From NCBI RefSeq assembly GCF_003612015.1, contig NZ_RARB01000004.1:186001-250000 (forward strand): a DNA stretch of 64,000 nucleotides. The letters are read 5' to 3'. Source of the stretch: Pantoea piersonii (GTDB taxonomy: Bacteria > Pseudomonadota > Gammaproteobacteria > Enterobacterales > Enterobacteriaceae). The notes beneath the pieces are model-generated. The model was not told where the DNA came from, ran no database searches, and saw nothing but the letters and a program-made list of their open reading frames with translations. Shown piece by piece: positions 10,713 to 20,656 of the stretch (position 1 is the stretch's first letter; each line of letters begins with the position of its first letter). The translations under genes and the position numbers were made by a program.

Positions 10713-11656
10713 TGAGTCGTCCTCGTCGTCGCGGCCGCGACGTCCACGGCGTGTTTCTGCTCGATAAGCAGCAGGGCGCGTCGTCCAACGATGTGCTGCA
10801 AAAAGTTAAGCGTCTGTTTAACGCCAACAAAGCGGGCCATACTGGCGCGCTCGATCCGCTGGCGACCGGCATGCTGCCGATTTGCTTCGGCGAAGCCACC
10901 AAATTCTCACAGTATCTGCTCGACTCGGATAAGCGTTATCGCGTGATCGCGCGCCTCGGCGAACGTACCGATACCTCCGACGCTGACGGCAATATCGTCG
11001 AAACCCGTCCGGTGACCTTTAGCCAGAGCGAACTCGATGCGGCGCTTGAGAGTTTCCGCGGCGAGACGATGCAGGTGCCGACCATGTTTTCGGCGCTGAA
11101 GTATCAGGGCCGGAAACTGTATGAGTACGCGCGCGAAGGCGTCACCGTGCCGCGCGAAGCGCGTCCGATTACCGTATTCGAACTGCAGTTTATCCGCTGG
11201 GAAGGCGATGAACTGGAGCTGGAGATTCACGTTTCCAAAGGCACCTATATCCGCACCATTATCGACGATCTGGGCGAGAAGCTCGGCTGCGGCGCGCATG
11301 TCATTATGCTGCGTCGTTTGCAGGTGGCGCGCTACCCGATCGAAAAGATGATGACGCTGGAGCAGCTGCAGGCCATAGCGGCGACGGTAAACGCGGCGGA
11401 AACGCCCGATTACGCGCCGCTCGACGCGCTTTTGCTGCCAATGGATAGCCCGGCGGAAGCGTTCCCTCTGGTGAATTTGCCCTCCGCCGTTGCCGCCTTT
11501 TTCAAACAGGGCATGCCGGTTCAGGCGGCGGATGCGCCGCAGCAGGGACTGGTGCGCGTCACCGAAGGGGATGCGCATAAGTTTATCGGGATGGCGGAAA
11601 TCGCCGATGACGGGCGCGTGGCGCCGCGTCGTCTGGTAGTGGAGTACCCCGCGTAA
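10712..11656 (+). CDS. truB: tRNA pseudouridine-55 synthase TruB
   Basis: Isomerises U55 in the T loop of tRNAs. 314 residues, E. coli length. The catalytic aspartate is Asp48 in [12 protein letters not shown]. The [19 protein letters not shown] motif and a C-terminal PUA-like region (about 250-314) are present. The ATG overlaps the rbfA stop, and AAGGAGG lies 6-12 bases upstream inside rbfA. It is the last gene before the rpsO promoter. Confidence 0.97.
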   Translation: MSRPRRRGRDVHGVFLLDKQQGASSNDVLQKVKRLFNANKAGHTGALDPLATGMLPICFGEATKFSQYLLDSDKRYRVIARLGERTDTSDADGNIVETRPVTFSQSELDAALESFRGETMQVPTMFSALKYQGRKLYEYAREGVTVPREARPITVFELQFIRWEGDELELEIHVSKGTYIRTIIDDLGEKLGCGAHVIMLRRLQVARYPIEKMMTLEQLQAIAATVNAAETPDYAPLDALLLPMDSPAEAFPLVNLPSAVAAFFKQGMPVQAADAPQQGLVRVTEGDAHKFIGMAEIADDGRVAPRRLVVEYPA

Positions 11657-11675
11657 TCATTGCTCAACGCCGCAT

Positions 11676-11704
11676 TTGCGTTGCTATCGGGCGAAGAGTA
11701 GAAT
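11676..11704 (+). promoter_or_regulatory. Candidate rpsO promoter
   Basis: TTGCGT (11676-11681), a 17-bp spacer and TAGAAT (11699-11704) fit a sigma-70 promoter in the truB-rpsO spacer, where E. coli has rpsO P1. Based on motif and position only. Confidence 0.55.
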
Positions 11705-11775
11705 AGCGCGGCTTTAAAGCGGGTAGCTGAATTAGAGATCGGCACCCATACATTCATTTATTACTGGAGTTTATT

Positions 11776-12045
11776 ATGTCTCTAAGCGTAGAAGCTAAAG
11801 CAGAGATCGTTGCCAAATACGGTCGTGGCGCTAACGACAGCGGCTCAACTGAAGTTCAGGTTGCACTGCTGACTGCTCAGATTAACCACCTGCAGGGTCA
11901 CTTCTCTGAGCACAAAAAAGACCACCACAGCCGTCGCGGTCTGCTGCGCATGGTATCTCAGCGTCGTAAGCTGCTGGACTACCTGAAGCGTAAAGACGTT
12001 GCTCGCTACACCAGCCTGATCGAAAGCCTGGGTCTGCGTCGCTAA
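11776..12045 (+). CDS. rpsO: 30S ribosomal protein S15
   Basis: Primary 16S rRNA-binding protein of the 30S platform. 89 residues with the full S15 signature ([34 protein letters not shown]). In E. coli S15 represses its own translation through a pseudoknot overlapping the start codon. The leader here (TACTGGAGTTTATTATG) resembles that site, but pseudoknot formation was not computed. A strong terminator follows about 80 bp after the stop, and pnp is next. Confidence 0.98.
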   Translation: MSLSVEAKAEIVAKYGRGANDSGSTEVQVALLTAQINHLQGHFSEHKKDHHSRRGLLRMVSQRRKLLDYLKRKDVARYTSLIESLGLRR

Positions 12046-12126
12046 GTCTGAAGAATCTGATCAAAGATGTAGTGCAGAGACTTTGCAAAAAACGCGTCTT
12101 GCGATCAGATTCCTGCGAGTTTCGCG

Positions 12127-12154
12127 AAAAGGGGGCCTTTACGGCCCCTTTTTT
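12127..12154 (+). terminator. Rho-independent terminator after rpsO
   Basis: A GGGGCC/GGCCCC stem (12132-12148 region) is flanked by AAAA and T6. It corresponds to the partial terminator between rpsO and pnp in E. coli, where read-through supplies part of pnp expression. Confidence 0.85.
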
Positions 12155-12204
12155 CGAGCAATGCGCAGCAATCCGGACCAAACTCATGTATTGTTGCAGT
12201 GAGT

Positions 12205-12299
12205 GATCTTCGTTTGCAGAGGTTCGCGCGGCTAATGAGAGGCTTTACCGCAGATTCGGTTAAAGGTTGTCATTAGTCGCGAGGATGCAGCTGAAGATC
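12205..12299 (+). promoter_or_regulatory. pnp leader double-stranded hairpin (RNase III-type)
   Basis: A long imperfect hairpin lies just before pnp. GATCTTC (12205-12211) pairs with GAAGATC (12293-12299), TGCAG and CGCG segments pair inward, and CTAATGA (12232-12238) pairs with TCATTAG (12270-12276). In E. coli RNase III cuts the matching hairpin, and PNPase then degrades the remaining duplex to repress its own synthesis. Conservation of position and fold suggests the same autoregulation. Confidence 0.75.
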
Positions 12300-12351
12300 G
12301 GTAATCCATGGCTCGCCAGAGAGGCGTTGCCCCGAAGTTAAGGAATTCATT

Positions 12352-14487
12352 TTGCTGAACCCGATCGTACGTAAATTCCAATATGGTCAGCATACCGTCA
12401 CGCTGGAAACCGGCATGATGGCGCGCCAGGCCACCGCAGCCGTTATGGCCAGCATGGACGACACCGCCGTATTCGTTACTGTTGTCGGCCAGAAAAAAGC
12501 GAAAGCAGGTCAGGACTTCTTCCCGCTGACCGTGAACTACCAGGAGCGTACCTACGCCGCTGGCCGTATCCCGGGCAGTTTCTTCCGTCGTGAAGGCCGT
12601 CCAAGCGAAGGCGAAACCCTGATTGCGCGTCTGATTGACCGCCCGGTTCGTCCGCTGTTCCCGGAAGGCTTCGTGAACGAAGTTCAGGTTATCGCAACCG
12701 TAGTATCCGTTAACCCGCAGGTTAACCCGGATATCGTCGCGATGATCGGCGCCTCTGCCGCGCTGTCGCTGTCAGGCATTCCGTTCAACGGTCCGATCGG
12801 CGCCGCGCGCGTCGGTTATATCAACGACCAGTATGTGCTGAACCCGACCGCTGACGAAATCAAACAGTCTCGTCTGGATCTGGTGGTTGCCGGTACGCAG
12901 AACGCGGTACTGATGGTTGAGTCCGAAGCGGACATCCTGACCGAAGATCAGATGCTGGGCGCAGTGGTCTTCGGCCACGAGCAGCAGCAGGTAGTGATCG
13001 AAAACATCAATTCTCTGGTTGCAGAAGCGGGCAAACCGCGCTGGGACTGGCAGCCTGAGCCGGCTAACAACGCGCTGATCGCACGCGTTGCCGCGCTGGC
13101 TGAAGCGCGCATCAGCGACGCTTACCGCATCACCGACAAGCAAGAGCGTTACGCACAGGTTGGCGTCATCAAAGACGAAACCATCGCTGCGCTGCTGGCC
13201 GAAGATGAAACGCTGGACGACGCTGAAATCGGCGACATCGTTCACAGCCTGGAAAAGAACGTGGTGCGTACCCGTATCCTGAACGGCGAACCGCGTATCG
13301 ACGGCCGTGAAAAAGATATGATCCGTGGTCTGGACGTGCGCACCGGCGTGCTGCCGCGTACTCACGGCTCGGCGCTGTTCACCCGTGGCGAAACGCAGGC
13401 GCTGGTTGCCGCGACGCTGGGTACCGCGCGTGACGCGCAGAACCTGGATGAGCTGATGGGCGAACGTACCGACAGCTTCCTGTTCCACTACAACTTCCCC
13501 CCTTACTCGGTAGGCGAAACCGGTATGGTCGGCTCGCCGAAGCGTCGTGAAATCGGTCACGGCCGTCTGGCGAAGCGTGGCGTGCTGGCAGTGATGCCGA
13601 AGCAGGAAGAGTTCCCGTACACCGTTCGCGTGGTTTCTGAAATCACCGAATCAAACGGTTCTTCTTCAATGGCTTCCGTGTGCGGCGCTTCTCTGGCGCT
13701 GATGGATGCCGGCGTGCCGATCAAAGCGGCCGTTGCAGGCATCGCGATGGGCCTGGTGAAAGAAGATGAGAAGTTCGTGGTCCTCTCCGATATCCTCGGC
13801 GACGAAGATCACCTCGGCGACATGGACTTCAAAGTAGCCGGTAGCCGTGAAGGCATCACCGCGCTGCAGATGGACATTAAAATCGAAGGCATCACCCGCG
13901 AAATCATGCAGGTTGCCTTGAATCAGGCCAAAGGTGCGCGTCTGCACATCCTGGGCGTGATGGAGCAGGCGATCAGCACGCCGCGTCAGGAAATCTCTGA
14001 GTTCGCGCCGCGCATTTACACCATCAAGATCAATTCAGACAAGATCAAAGATGTGATTGGTAAAGGCGGTTCCGTTATCCGCGCGCTGACTGAAGAGACA
14101 GGCACCACCATCGAAATCGAAGACGACGGCACCGTGAAAATCGCGGCAACCGACGGTCTGAAGGCGAAAGAGGCGATTCGTCGCATCGAAGAGATCACCG
14201 CCGAGATCGAAGTGGGCCGTATCTACAGCGGTAAAGTCACCCGTATCGTTGACTTCGGTGCCTTCGTCGCTATCGGCGGCGGCAAGGAAGGTCTGGTACA
14301 CATTTCTCAGATCGCGGACAAGCGCGTAGAGAAAGTGACTGACTACCTGCAGATGGGCCAGGAAGTACCGGTTAAGGTACTGGAAGTGGACCGTCAGGGC
14401 CGCGTTCGTCTGAGCATCAAAGAAGCGACAGAGTCTAAGCCTCAGGGCGAAGAAGCTGCCGTGACCAGCATGCCAGACGCAGAGTAA
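12352..14487 (+). CDS. pnp: Polyribonucleotide nucleotidyltransferase (PNPase)
   Basis: Phosphorolytic 3'-5' exoribonuclease and degradosome partner of RNase E. 711 residues, starting at TTG 12352 ([20 protein letters not shown]) after AAGGAATT, the same rare start as E. coli. Two RNase PH cores (about 1-215 and 310-540) are joined by an all-helical domain; [14 protein letters not shown] and [20 protein letters not shown] are conserved. A KH domain (about 553-615, [18 protein letters not shown]) and an S1 domain (about 620-690) end the protein. The C-terminal tail differs from E. coli, as expected. Likely autoregulated through the leader hairpin. Confidence 0.98.
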   Translation: MLNPIVRKFQYGQHTVTLETGMMARQATAAVMASMDDTAVFVTVVGQKKAKAGQDFFPLTVNYQERTYAAGRIPGSFFRREGRPSEGETLIARLIDRPVRPLFPEGFVNEVQVIATVVSVNPQVNPDIVAMIGASAALSLSGIPFNGPIGAARVGYINDQYVLNPTADEIKQSRLDLVVAGTQNAVLMVESEADILTEDQMLGAVVFGHEQQQVVIENINSLVAEAGKPRWDWQPEPANNALIARVAALAEARISDAYRITDKQERYAQVGVIKDETIAALLAEDETLDDAEIGDIVHSLEKNVVRTRILNGEPRIDGREKDMIRGLDVRTGVLPRTHGSALFTRGETQALVAATLGTARDAQNLDELMGERTDSFLFHYNFPPYSVGETGMVGSPKRREIGHGRLAKRGVLAVMPKQEEFPYTVRVVSEITESNGSSSMASVCGASLALMDAGVPIKAAVAGIAMGLVKEDEKFVVLSDILGDEDHLGDMDFKVAGSREGITALQMDIKIEGITREIMQVALNQAKGARLHILGVMEQAISTPRQEISEFAPRIYTIKINSDKIKDVIGKGGSVIRALTEETGTTIEIEDDGTVKIAATDGLKAKEAIRRIEEITAEIEVGRIYSGKVTRIVDFGAFVAIGGGKEGLVHISQIADKRVEKVTDYLQMGQEVPVKVLEVDRQGRVRLSIKEATESKPQGEEAAVTSMPDAE

Positions 14488-14497
14488 TTCCCTGTTT

Positions 14498-14537
14498 GCC
14501 TCTCCTTATCCCATTGTGGATGGGAGAGGCGTTTGTG
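14498..14537 (+). terminator. Probable terminator after pnp
   Basis: GCCTCTCC (14498-14505) pairs with GGAGAGGC (14523-14530), and ATCC/GGAT extends the stem. The tail GTTTGTGT is only moderately T-rich. Confidence 0.55.
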
Positions 14538-14618
14538 TCATCGCGAGGGCGGGAATCCTTGTGCACAGCAGGCGGATGACAGGAGCGTTATCCTAATGTT
14601 TGTATTCGGGAGTGGGAA

Positions 14619-15503
14619 ATGAAGCCTTTTTTGCGCTGGTGTTTTGTTGCGACAGCTATCACGCTGGCAGGATGCAGCAACTCCAATTGGCGTAAGAACG
14701 AAGTTCTTGCAGTACCTCTACAACCCACACTGCAGCAGGAAGTGATTCTGGCGCGCATGGAACAAATTCTTGCCAGTCGCGCCCTTACCGATGATGAACG
14801 CGCACAGCTGTTATATGAGCGCGGAGTGTTGTATGATAGTCTCGGTCTGAGAGCACTGGCGCGGAACGATTTCTCGCAAGCGCTGTCTATAAGACCAGAT
14901 ATGCCAGAAGTGTTTAACTATCTCGGCATATATTTAACGCAGGCAGGCAATTTTGATGCTGCCTATGAAGCGTTTGATTCTGTACTTGAGCTTGATCCAA
15001 CTTACAATTATGCGCATTTAAACCGTGGTATCGCCCTCTATTACGGCGGTCGATACAAGTTAGCGCAAGATGATCTGCTGGCGTTTTATCAAGACGATCC
15101 CAACGATCCTTTCCGCAGCCTGTGGCTCTATCTCGACGAACGTGAGATGGACGCTGACAAGGCGAAAGTTGCGCTGCAGCAGCGTTACGATAAAGCGGCC
15201 CGTGATCAATGGGGATGGAACATTGTCGAATTCTACCTTGGCGACATCAGTGAAAGCACGCTGATGGAACGTCTCAAGGCAGACGCAACGGATAACACCT
15301 CGCTCGCTGAACATCTCAGTGAAACCAACTTCTATTTAGGTAAGCACTACCTAAGTCTGGGGGAGAAGGACAACGCGAAAGCGCTGTTCAAACTGGCGGT
15401 GGCCAACAACGTCAATAACTTTGTTGAACACCGATACGCATTGTTGGAACTGGCGCAACTCGGCCAGACACAAGACGATTTATCAGAATCTGACCAGCAA
15501 TAG
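14619..15503 (+). CDS. nlpI: Outer-membrane lipoprotein NlpI
   Basis: TPR lipoprotein that acts as adaptor between the protease Prc and peptidoglycan hydrolases such as MepS. 294 residues, E. coli length. The signal peptide ends in a lipobox LAGC with the lipidated cysteine at position 19. TPR repeats follow at about 62-95 ([18 protein letters not shown]), 96-130 and 131-163 ([18 protein letters not shown]), with another near the C-terminus. Located between pnp and deaD as in E. coli. Confidence 0.97.
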   Translation: MKPFLRWCFVATAITLAGCSNSNWRKNEVLAVPLQPTLQQEVILARMEQILASRALTDDERAQLLYERGVLYDSLGLRALARNDFSQALSIRPDMPEVFNYLGIYLTQAGNFDAAYEAFDSVLELDPTYNYAHLNRGIALYYGGRYKLAQDDLLAFYQDDPNDPFRSLWLYLDEREMDADKAKVALQQRYDKAARDQWGWNIVEFYLGDISESTLMERLKADATDNTSLAEHLSETNFYLGKHYLSLGEKDNAKALFKLAVANNVNNFVEHRYALLELAQLGQTQDDLSESDQQ

Positions 15504-15608
15504 CTGACGAACTTTTATTGCCTGAATTACCCGTTAAGTCATCATCTTCCGGGATGAAGGCTTTTCTGTTCGTCGAAACTTCTAATTTGAGCCGGTTCAC
15601 ACTTTTTG

Positions 15609-15665
15609 ATGAAAATGACTGAAAATTTTCACGACGAGTTATGTAGACTGGCCGCCGCAATCTAA
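15609..15665 (+). CDS. yrbN: YrbN-like 18-residue leader ORF before deaD
   Basis: A short frame, ATG at 15609 to TAA at 15663-15665, encodes [18 protein letters not shown]. It ends 16 bp before the deaD ATG. E. coli has the small protein gene yrbN (26 residues) in exactly this place; this version is shorter and does not overlap deaD. From memory the central [11 protein letters not shown] part looks YrbN-like. The AGAGG that would serve deaD begins at the stop codon of this frame, so translational coupling is plausible. There is no strong Shine-Dalgarno of its own. Confidence 0.55.
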   Translation: MKMTENFHDELCRLAAAI

Positions 15666-15681
15666 GAGGCACGTGTACTAC

Positions 15682-17595
15682 ATGACTGATATTCAAACCA
15701 CTTTTGCTGACCTGGGCCTGAACGCCGACATCCTCGAATCACTGAACGGCATGGGCTATGTTAAGCCTTCTCCGATCCAGGCTGAGTGTATTCCTCACCT
15801 GCTGGCGGGCCGTGATGTACTGGGCATGGCGCAGACCGGCAGTGGTAAAACTGCAGCGTTCTCGCTGCCGCTGTTAAACAACATTGATCCTTCTCTTCGC
15901 GCACCGCAGATCCTGGTGCTGGCGCCGACTCGCGAGCTGGCGGTGCAGGTTGCAGAAGCGATGACCGAATTCTCTAAACATATGCGTGGCGTCAACGTCG
16001 TGGCCCTTTACGGCGGCCAGCGTTATGACGTGCAGCTGCGCGCGCTGCGTCAGGGCCCGCAAATCGTGGTGGGCACCCCGGGTCGTCTGCTCGACCACCT
16101 GAAACGCGGCACGCTGGATCTCTCCAGCCTGCGTGGCCTGGTGCTGGACGAAGCTGATGAAATGTTGCGTATGGGCTTCATCGAAGACGTTGAAACCATT
16201 ATGGCGCAGATCCCGGAAGGTCATCAGACCGCGCTGTTCTCAGCGACCATGCCGGAAGCGATCCGTCGCATCACCAAGCGTTTCATGAAAGATCCGCAGG
16301 AAGTACGCATTCAGTCCAGCGTTACGACGCGTCCGGACATCAGCCAGTCTTACTGGACGGCCTACGGTCGTAAAACCGACGCGCTGGTGCGTTTCCTGGA
16401 AGCGGAAGATTTCGATGCCGCTATTATCTTCGTGCGTACTAAAAACGCGACGCTGGAAGTGGCCGAAGCGCTGGAGCGCAACGGTTACAACAGCGCGGCG
16501 CTGAACGGCGACATGAACCAGGCGCTGCGCGAGCAGACGCTGGAACGTCTGAAAGATGGCCGTCTTGATATCCTGATCGCAACCGACGTTGCGGCGCGTG
16601 GACTGGACGTTGAGCGTATCAGCCTGGTCGTTAACTACGATATCCCGCTGGATGCCGAGTCTTACGTGCACCGTATCGGTCGTACAGGCCGCGCGGGCCG
16701 CGCTGGCCGTGCCATTCTGTTCGTCGAGAACCGTGAGCGTCGTCTGCTGCGCAACATTGAGCGCACCATGAAGCTGACTATTCCGGAAGTGGAACTGCCG
16801 AACGCCGAACTGCTGAGCACCCGTCGCCTGGAGAAATTCGCCGGACGCGTACAGCAGCAACTGGAAAGCAGCGATCTGGACCAGTATCGTGCGCTGCTGG
16901 AGAAACTTTCTCCGCAGGACGAGCTGGATATGGAAACGCTGGCCGCTGCGCTGCTGAAAATGGCGCAGGGCGAACGTCCGCTGATCGTGCAGCCGGATGC
17001 GCCGCGTCCGCAGCGCCGTGAGTTCCGCGATCGTGACGATCGTCGTGACGACCGCCGCAGCCCGCGTGAAGCGCGTGACAACCGCGAAGGCGGCGAACGT
17101 CCGCGTCGCGAACGTCGCGACGTTGGCGAAATGGAGCTGTACCGCATTGAAGTTGGCCGTGATGACGGCGTTGAAGTTCGTCACATCGTTGGCGCTATCG
17201 CTAATGAAGGCGATATCAGCAGCCGCTACATCGGCAACATCAAGCTGTTCGGCACCCACTCGACTATCGAGCTGCCGAAAGGCATGCCGGGCGATATCCT
17301 GCAGCACTTCACCCGCACGCGTATTCTCAATAAGCCGATGAATATGCAGCTGCTGGGCGATGCGCAGCCGCAGAGCGATGCGCGCGGCGGCGAACGTCGC
17401 AGCGGTGGTCGTGACTTCGGCGGCGAGCGTCGTGGCGGCAACCGTGAGGCTGGTCGTGAAGGCGGACGTCGTTTCTCTTCCGAGCGTCGCGAAGGCGGTC
17501 GTGAAGGCGGACGTAGCAGCTTCAGCCGTGAAGGCGGTCGCGGTCCGCGTCGCGAAGAAGGCGCTGCAGCAGCACCGCGTCGTCGCGAGTTCTGA
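15682..17595 (+). CDS. deaD: Cold-shock DEAD-box RNA helicase DeaD/CsdA
   Basis: ATP-dependent RNA helicase for 50S assembly and mRNA turnover in the cold. The ATG at 15682 ([13 protein letters not shown]) is preferred; an in-frame GTG at 15673 is possible. Motif I AQTGSGKT is at 50-57, DEAD at 156-159, then SAT and [13 protein letters not shown]. After the RecA cores comes a dimerisation region, an Arg/Asp-rich linker (about 440-480), the DbpA-like RNA-binding domain, and an Arg/Gly-rich RGG tail of about 75 residues. The E. coli downstream neighbour mtr is absent; an oppositely oriented SDR gene follows. Confidence 0.97.
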   Translation: MTDIQTTFADLGLNADILESLNGMGYVKPSPIQAECIPHLLAGRDVLGMAQTGSGKTAAFSLPLLNNIDPSLRAPQILVLAPTRELAVQVAEAMTEFSKHMRGVNVVALYGGQRYDVQLRALRQGPQIVVGTPGRLLDHLKRGTLDLSSLRGLVLDEADEMLRMGFIEDVETIMAQIPEGHQTALFSATMPEAIRRITKRFMKDPQEVRIQSSVTTRPDISQSYWTAYGRKTDALVRFLEAEDFDAAIIFVRTKNATLEVAEALERNGYNSAALNGDMNQALREQTLERLKDGRLDILIATDVAARGLDVERISLVVNYDIPLDAESYVHRIGRTGRAGRAGRAILFVENRERRLLRNIERTMKLTIPEVELPNAELLSTRRLEKFAGRVQQQLESSDLDQYRALLEKLSPQDELDMETLAAALLKMAQGERPLIVQPDAPRPQRREFRDRDDRRDDRRSPREARDNREGGERPRRERRDVGEMELYRIEVGRDDGVEVRHIVGAIANEGDISSRYIGNIKLFGTHSTIELPKGMPGDILQHFTRTRILNKPMNMQLLGDAQPQSDARGGERRSGGRDFGGERRGGNREAGREGGRRFSSERREGGREGGRSSFSREGGRGPRREEGAAAAPRRREF

Positions 17596-17616
17596 TAATC
17601 AGCCTCGCTGATGAAT

Positions 17617-17647
17617 AAAAAGGGAAGCCTTCGGGCTTCCCTTTTTT
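17617..17647. terminator. Bidirectional terminator between deaD and the SDR gene
   Basis: AGGGAAGCC (from 17621) and GGCTTCCC form a stem flanked by A4-5 on the left and T6 on the right, so it can stop transcription on both strands between these convergent genes. Confidence 0.85.
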
Positions 17648-17650
17648 ACT

Positions 17651-17679
17651 GGCGCGTTATGGTGACGCGCCTTTTTTTT
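17651..17679 (+). terminator. Second terminator after deaD
   Basis: GGCGCGT (17651-17657) pairs with ACGCGCC (17665-17671) and is followed by T8. It directly succeeds the bidirectional terminator and gives deaD a tandem stop on the + strand. Confidence 0.75.
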
Positions 17680-17682
17680 GCC

Positions 17683-18429
17683 TTACGCGCCGCCAGCGAT
17701 CAATACGCGCTCGCCGCTAATGTAGGCCGCTTCCTCAGAGGCGAGAAACAGCGCCACCTGCGCCACATCTTCCGGCAGCCCGAAACGACCCAGCGGCGTC
17801 GCCGCCAGCAGCTGCGCTTTCAGCTGCGGATTGAGCTTCTTCGCCGCCAGCAATCCTTCCGTCAAAATGATGCCCGGCGCCAGCGCGTTAACGCGAATAT
17901 TGCGCGGGCCGAGCTCGCGCGCCAGCCCCTGCGTCAGCGTATCGATCGCGCCTTTCGTCGTTGCCCAGAGCACCGAACCCGGCGTGCTCTGCTGGCTGTT
18001 TAGCGCGCTCAGATTGATGATACAGCCGCCCTGCGCTGGAAAGCGCCGCGCCGCCTGCTGACAGACCAGCAGCGTACCCAGCAGATTCACGTTGAGCTGC
18101 TGCTGCATTTCCAGCAGGCTCAGGGCGCTAAACTCGCCGTGATGAAACTGGCCGGCATTATTGACCACAATATCGGGCGTGCCGAAGTGCGCCTCTGCGG
18201 TATCAAACAGACGCCCGACATCTGCCTCGCGGGAAATATCCGCCTGTACCGCCAGCCCCTCGCTGCCCAGCGTGCGGATGTCGCTGACCACATCGGCCGC
18301 GCCCACCTCATCCTGACGATAGTTCACGACAACGCGTGCGCCAGCCGCGGCGAAAGCCATAGCGATTGCTGCGCCGATGCCTTTCGAGGCGCCCGTCACC
18401 AGCGCAATTTTTCCATCAAGTGCTTTCAT
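17683..18429 (-). CDS. SDR-family oxidoreductase with Trp in place of the catalytic Tyr
   Basis: Classical short-chain dehydrogenase/reductase fold. From the ATG at 18429 (MKALDGKIALVTGASKGIG) it has 248 residues, the usual length. The NAD(P)-binding TGASKGIG is at 12-19, NNAG at 90-93, and the active-site serine probably Ser141 (INLSALNS). The expected YxxxK reads W155-ATT-K159: the codon is TGG, so the catalytic tyrosine is replaced by tryptophan. Arg at the nucleotide-discriminating region (NYRQDE) leans to NADP(H). It is transcribed away from an AraC-type regulator that probably controls it. Substrate unknown. It may have altered or lost reductase activity. Confidence 0.85.
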   Translation of the reverse strand: MKALDGKIALVTGASKGIGAAIAMAFAAAGARVVVNYRQDEVGAADVVSDIRTLGSEGLAVQADISREADVGRLFDTAEAHFGTPDIVVNNAGQFHHGEFSALSLLEMQQQLNVNLLGTLLVCQQAARRFPAQGGCIINLSALNSQQSTPGSVLWATTKGAIDTLTQGLARELGPRNIRVNALAPGIILTEGLLAAKKLNPQLKAQLLAATPLGRFGLPEDVAQVALFLASEEAAYISGERVLIAGGA

Positions 18430-18496
18430 CTTGTCTCTCCACCTGAATATCGCGTTTGCAAAATATGCGCTTTTGCTCCAGTCGGGCGGTAGCGCA

Positions 18497-18530
18497 ATCC
18501 TGCAAGTCTCTTGCACGATCCTGCAAATCT
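18497..18530. promoter_or_regulatory. Phased direct repeats, candidate operator of the AraC-type regulator
   Basis: Two 13-bp direct repeats, ATCCTGCAAGTCT (18497-18509) and ATCCTGCAAATCT (18518-18530), differ at one base and are offset by 21 bp, two helical turns. They lie in the divergent SDR/AraC spacer. AraC-family proteins bind such direct repeats on one DNA face. Confidence 0.6.
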
Positions 18531-18609
18531 GGCGGCAAGGCGGCTGCGTCTGAGAATGGTTCAGGTAACATATTCTGGACAACTCACGCGTGAAGAACGA
18601 GGAGAGGAT

Positions 18610-19512
18610 ATGGCGGAACCGGCGCAGCTACAGCATCTGGCGCAGCTTATTGCCCGTCATGCGGCCGAAGATGGCCGTCACGACAGCGCGATTGATTTTC
18701 TCTTTTTTGGCCGCAGCTCAAGACCGACCGAACCCGCTTCCCATGCCCAGTGGGCCAGCTTTGCGCTGGTGGCGCAGGGGGGAAAAGCGCTGCGCATGGG
18801 TGAAGAGGTGATTCACTACGGACCTGGCGATCTGCTGCTGGTGACGATGGATATGCCGGTGCGCTCCTGCGTAACCGTCGCAACGCCGGATAAGCCGAAT
18901 CTCGGCATCGGCATCGCTATCAACGAGCCGCGCCTGATGCGCTATCTTGACAGTTTTCCGCTGGCTTCATCGCTGGCGGAAGCGCGCACCGAACGCGGCA
19001 TCGCCGCGCACAAAGTCTCGCCGCTGCTGGTCGATGCGGTGATCCGTCTGATTCGCCTGCTGGATCAGCCGCAGGATATCGCCGCGCTGGCGCCGCTTAT
19101 TGAACAGGAGATCTTTTATCGTCTGCTGACCGGGCCGGAAGGTGGCCGCATCCTCAATATGGCGCTGGCGGAGCGGCCCGGCAACAAGGTGGCGCGCGCG
19201 GCGCGCTGGCTGCGTGAGAATTTCCATCAGCCGCTGAAAATCGAACGACTCGCCAGCAGCGTCGGCATGAGCCCCTCTTCGCTGCATCATCATTTCAAAG
19301 CGGTAACCGCGATGACGCCGATGCAGTATCAGAAGCAGCTTCGGCTTAATGAAGCGCGCCGCCTGATGATGATGGATAAACTGGATGCGGGAACGGCGGG
19401 GTATCGCGTGGGGTATCAGAGCGCGTCGCAGTTCAGCCGCGAGTACAGCCGCTTTTACGGCCAGTCTCCCGCGCGCGACGTTCGCCAGCTGGCGGTGGGG
19501 CCAGAATCGTAG
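18610..19512 (+). CDS. AraC-family transcriptional regulator
   Basis: 300 residues from the ATG at 18610, preceded by GAGGAGAGG; the frame is open further upstream, but this start has the best ribosome-binding site. The N-terminal part (about 15-180) resembles the AraC_N ligand/dimerisation domain seen in YqhC-type regulators. The C-terminal ~100 residues carry two helix-turn-helix units: KIERLASSVGMSPSSLHHHFKAVT and the second, ending YRVGYQSASQFSREYSRFYGQSP. Divergent from the SDR gene; YqhC-type regulators commonly activate a neighbouring oxidoreductase, so that gene is the likely target. Inducer unknown. Confidence 0.87.
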   Translation: MAEPAQLQHLAQLIARHAAEDGRHDSAIDFLFFGRSSRPTEPASHAQWASFALVAQGGKALRMGEEVIHYGPGDLLLVTMDMPVRSCVTVATPDKPNLGIGIAINEPRLMRYLDSFPLASSLAEARTERGIAAHKVSPLLVDAVIRLIRLLDQPQDIAALAPLIEQEIFYRLLTGPEGGRILNMALAERPGNKVARAARWLRENFHQPLKIERLASSVGMSPSSLHHHFKAVTAMTPMQYQKQLRLNEARRLMMMDKLDAGTAGYRVGYQSASQFSREYSRFYGQSPARDVRQLAVGPES

Positions 19513-19529
19513 CGCCCACCGCACCCACG

Positions 19530-20540
19530 CTAGAGCGAGCGGGCCGCTTCCATCGCAATGGCGAAGGAACGCAGGCGCGCCTCGGTATCGAAGATCTGAC
19601 CGTTGACCATGATCTCGTCAGCCTGGGTTTCGCGCATCAGCGCGGCAAGGCCATGGCGCACCTTATCGGTATCGCCGACCAGCGACATGCTCAGCGCCTG
19701 CTGCACGCCATACTGTTCCGACGGCGACCACAGGTTGTCCATATTCTCTACCGGCGCAGGCAGCGGGCCCGGCTTGCCGCGGCGCAGGTTGATAAACTGC
19801 TGCTGCTGCGAGGTAAACAGGAAGCGTGCGTCGCGCTCGCTGTCGGCGGCGACAACGTTAATGCAGACCATCGCGTAAGGCTTGTCCAGACGCGCCGAGG
19901 GCTGGAATTTTTCACGATACAGGTGCAGCGCCTGGAGCAGCAGATCGGGCGCAAAATGCGACGCAAAGGCGAACGGCAGGCCGAGCTGCGCCGCCAGCTG
20001 GGCGCTGTAGAGGCTGGAGCCGAGCAGCCAGACCGGAATTTTCATGCCCAGTCCGGGCACCGGCTGAACGGGCGGCTGCGCATCTTCGTCGGCGTCAAAC
20101 CAGCTAATCAGCTCCTGCACATCGTCCGGGAAGGTATCCGCATGGATGCTGGAGAGGTGACGGCGCAGCGCCATCATGGTGCGCTGATCGGAGCCCGGCG
20201 CACGGCCCAGGCCTAAATCGATACGGCCGGGATAGAGAGACGCCAGGGTGCCGAACTGCTCGGCGATCACCAGCGGCGCATGGTTAGGCAGCATAATACC
20301 GCCCGATCCCAGATGCAGGGTAGTAGTGTTGGCCGCCAGATAGCCGATCAATACCGATGTCGCCGCGCTGGCGATGCCGGTCATATTATGGTGCTCGGCC
20401 AGCCAGTAACGCTCGTAGCCCAACGCTTCCGCCTGACGCGCCAGCGCCAGCGATGTGTGAAACGCATCGCGCGGGGTTGAGCCCTGAGGAATCGGTGCCA
20501 AATCCAGCACGGAAAGACGAAGGGGTTTTTTCTCAGACAT
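19530..20540 (-). CDS. yhbW: Luciferase-like flavin monooxygenase family protein YhbW
   Basis: LLM-class flavin-dependent protein of unknown substrate. 336 residues from the ATG at 20540 ([20 protein letters not shown]), with GGAG five bases upstream; a GTG two codons earlier is less likely. The family pattern includes YWLAEHHNM near 45, [14 protein letters not shown] and [15 protein letters not shown]. It is the ortholog of E. coli YhbW (335 residues) and keeps its position next to ubiV. Convergent with the AraC-type gene, with a 17-bp gap. Confidence 0.93.
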   Translation of the reverse strand: MSEKKPLRLSVLDLAPIPQGSTPRDAFHTSLALARQAEALGYERYWLAEHHNMTGIASAATSVLIGYLAANTTTLHLGSGGIMLPNHAPLVIAEQFGTLASLYPGRIDLGLGRAPGSDQRTMMALRRHLSSIHADTFPDDVQELISWFDADEDAQPPVQPVPGLGMKIPVWLLGSSLYSAQLAAQLGLPFAFASHFAPDLLLQALHLYREKFQPSARLDKPYAMVCINVVAADSERDARFLFTSQQQQFINLRRGKPGPLPAPVENMDNLWSPSEQYGVQQALSMSLVGDTDKVRHGLAALMRETQADEIMVNGQIFDTEARLRSFAIAMEAARSL

Positions 20541-20656
20541 GGGCACTCCAGTTGGGTATGGCGCAGGTGATGATTAACCTGCACCAACCAGTATTACGTA
20601 ATAATGCCCATATTAAAACTGCTAACAACGACAGGCGACTAGCCTGTATGTGCCTT

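Noticed and set aside
17360..17590. Repeat array at the end of deaD
   Set aside because: Arg/Gly-rich C-terminal tail of the helicase; in frame and typical of the family.
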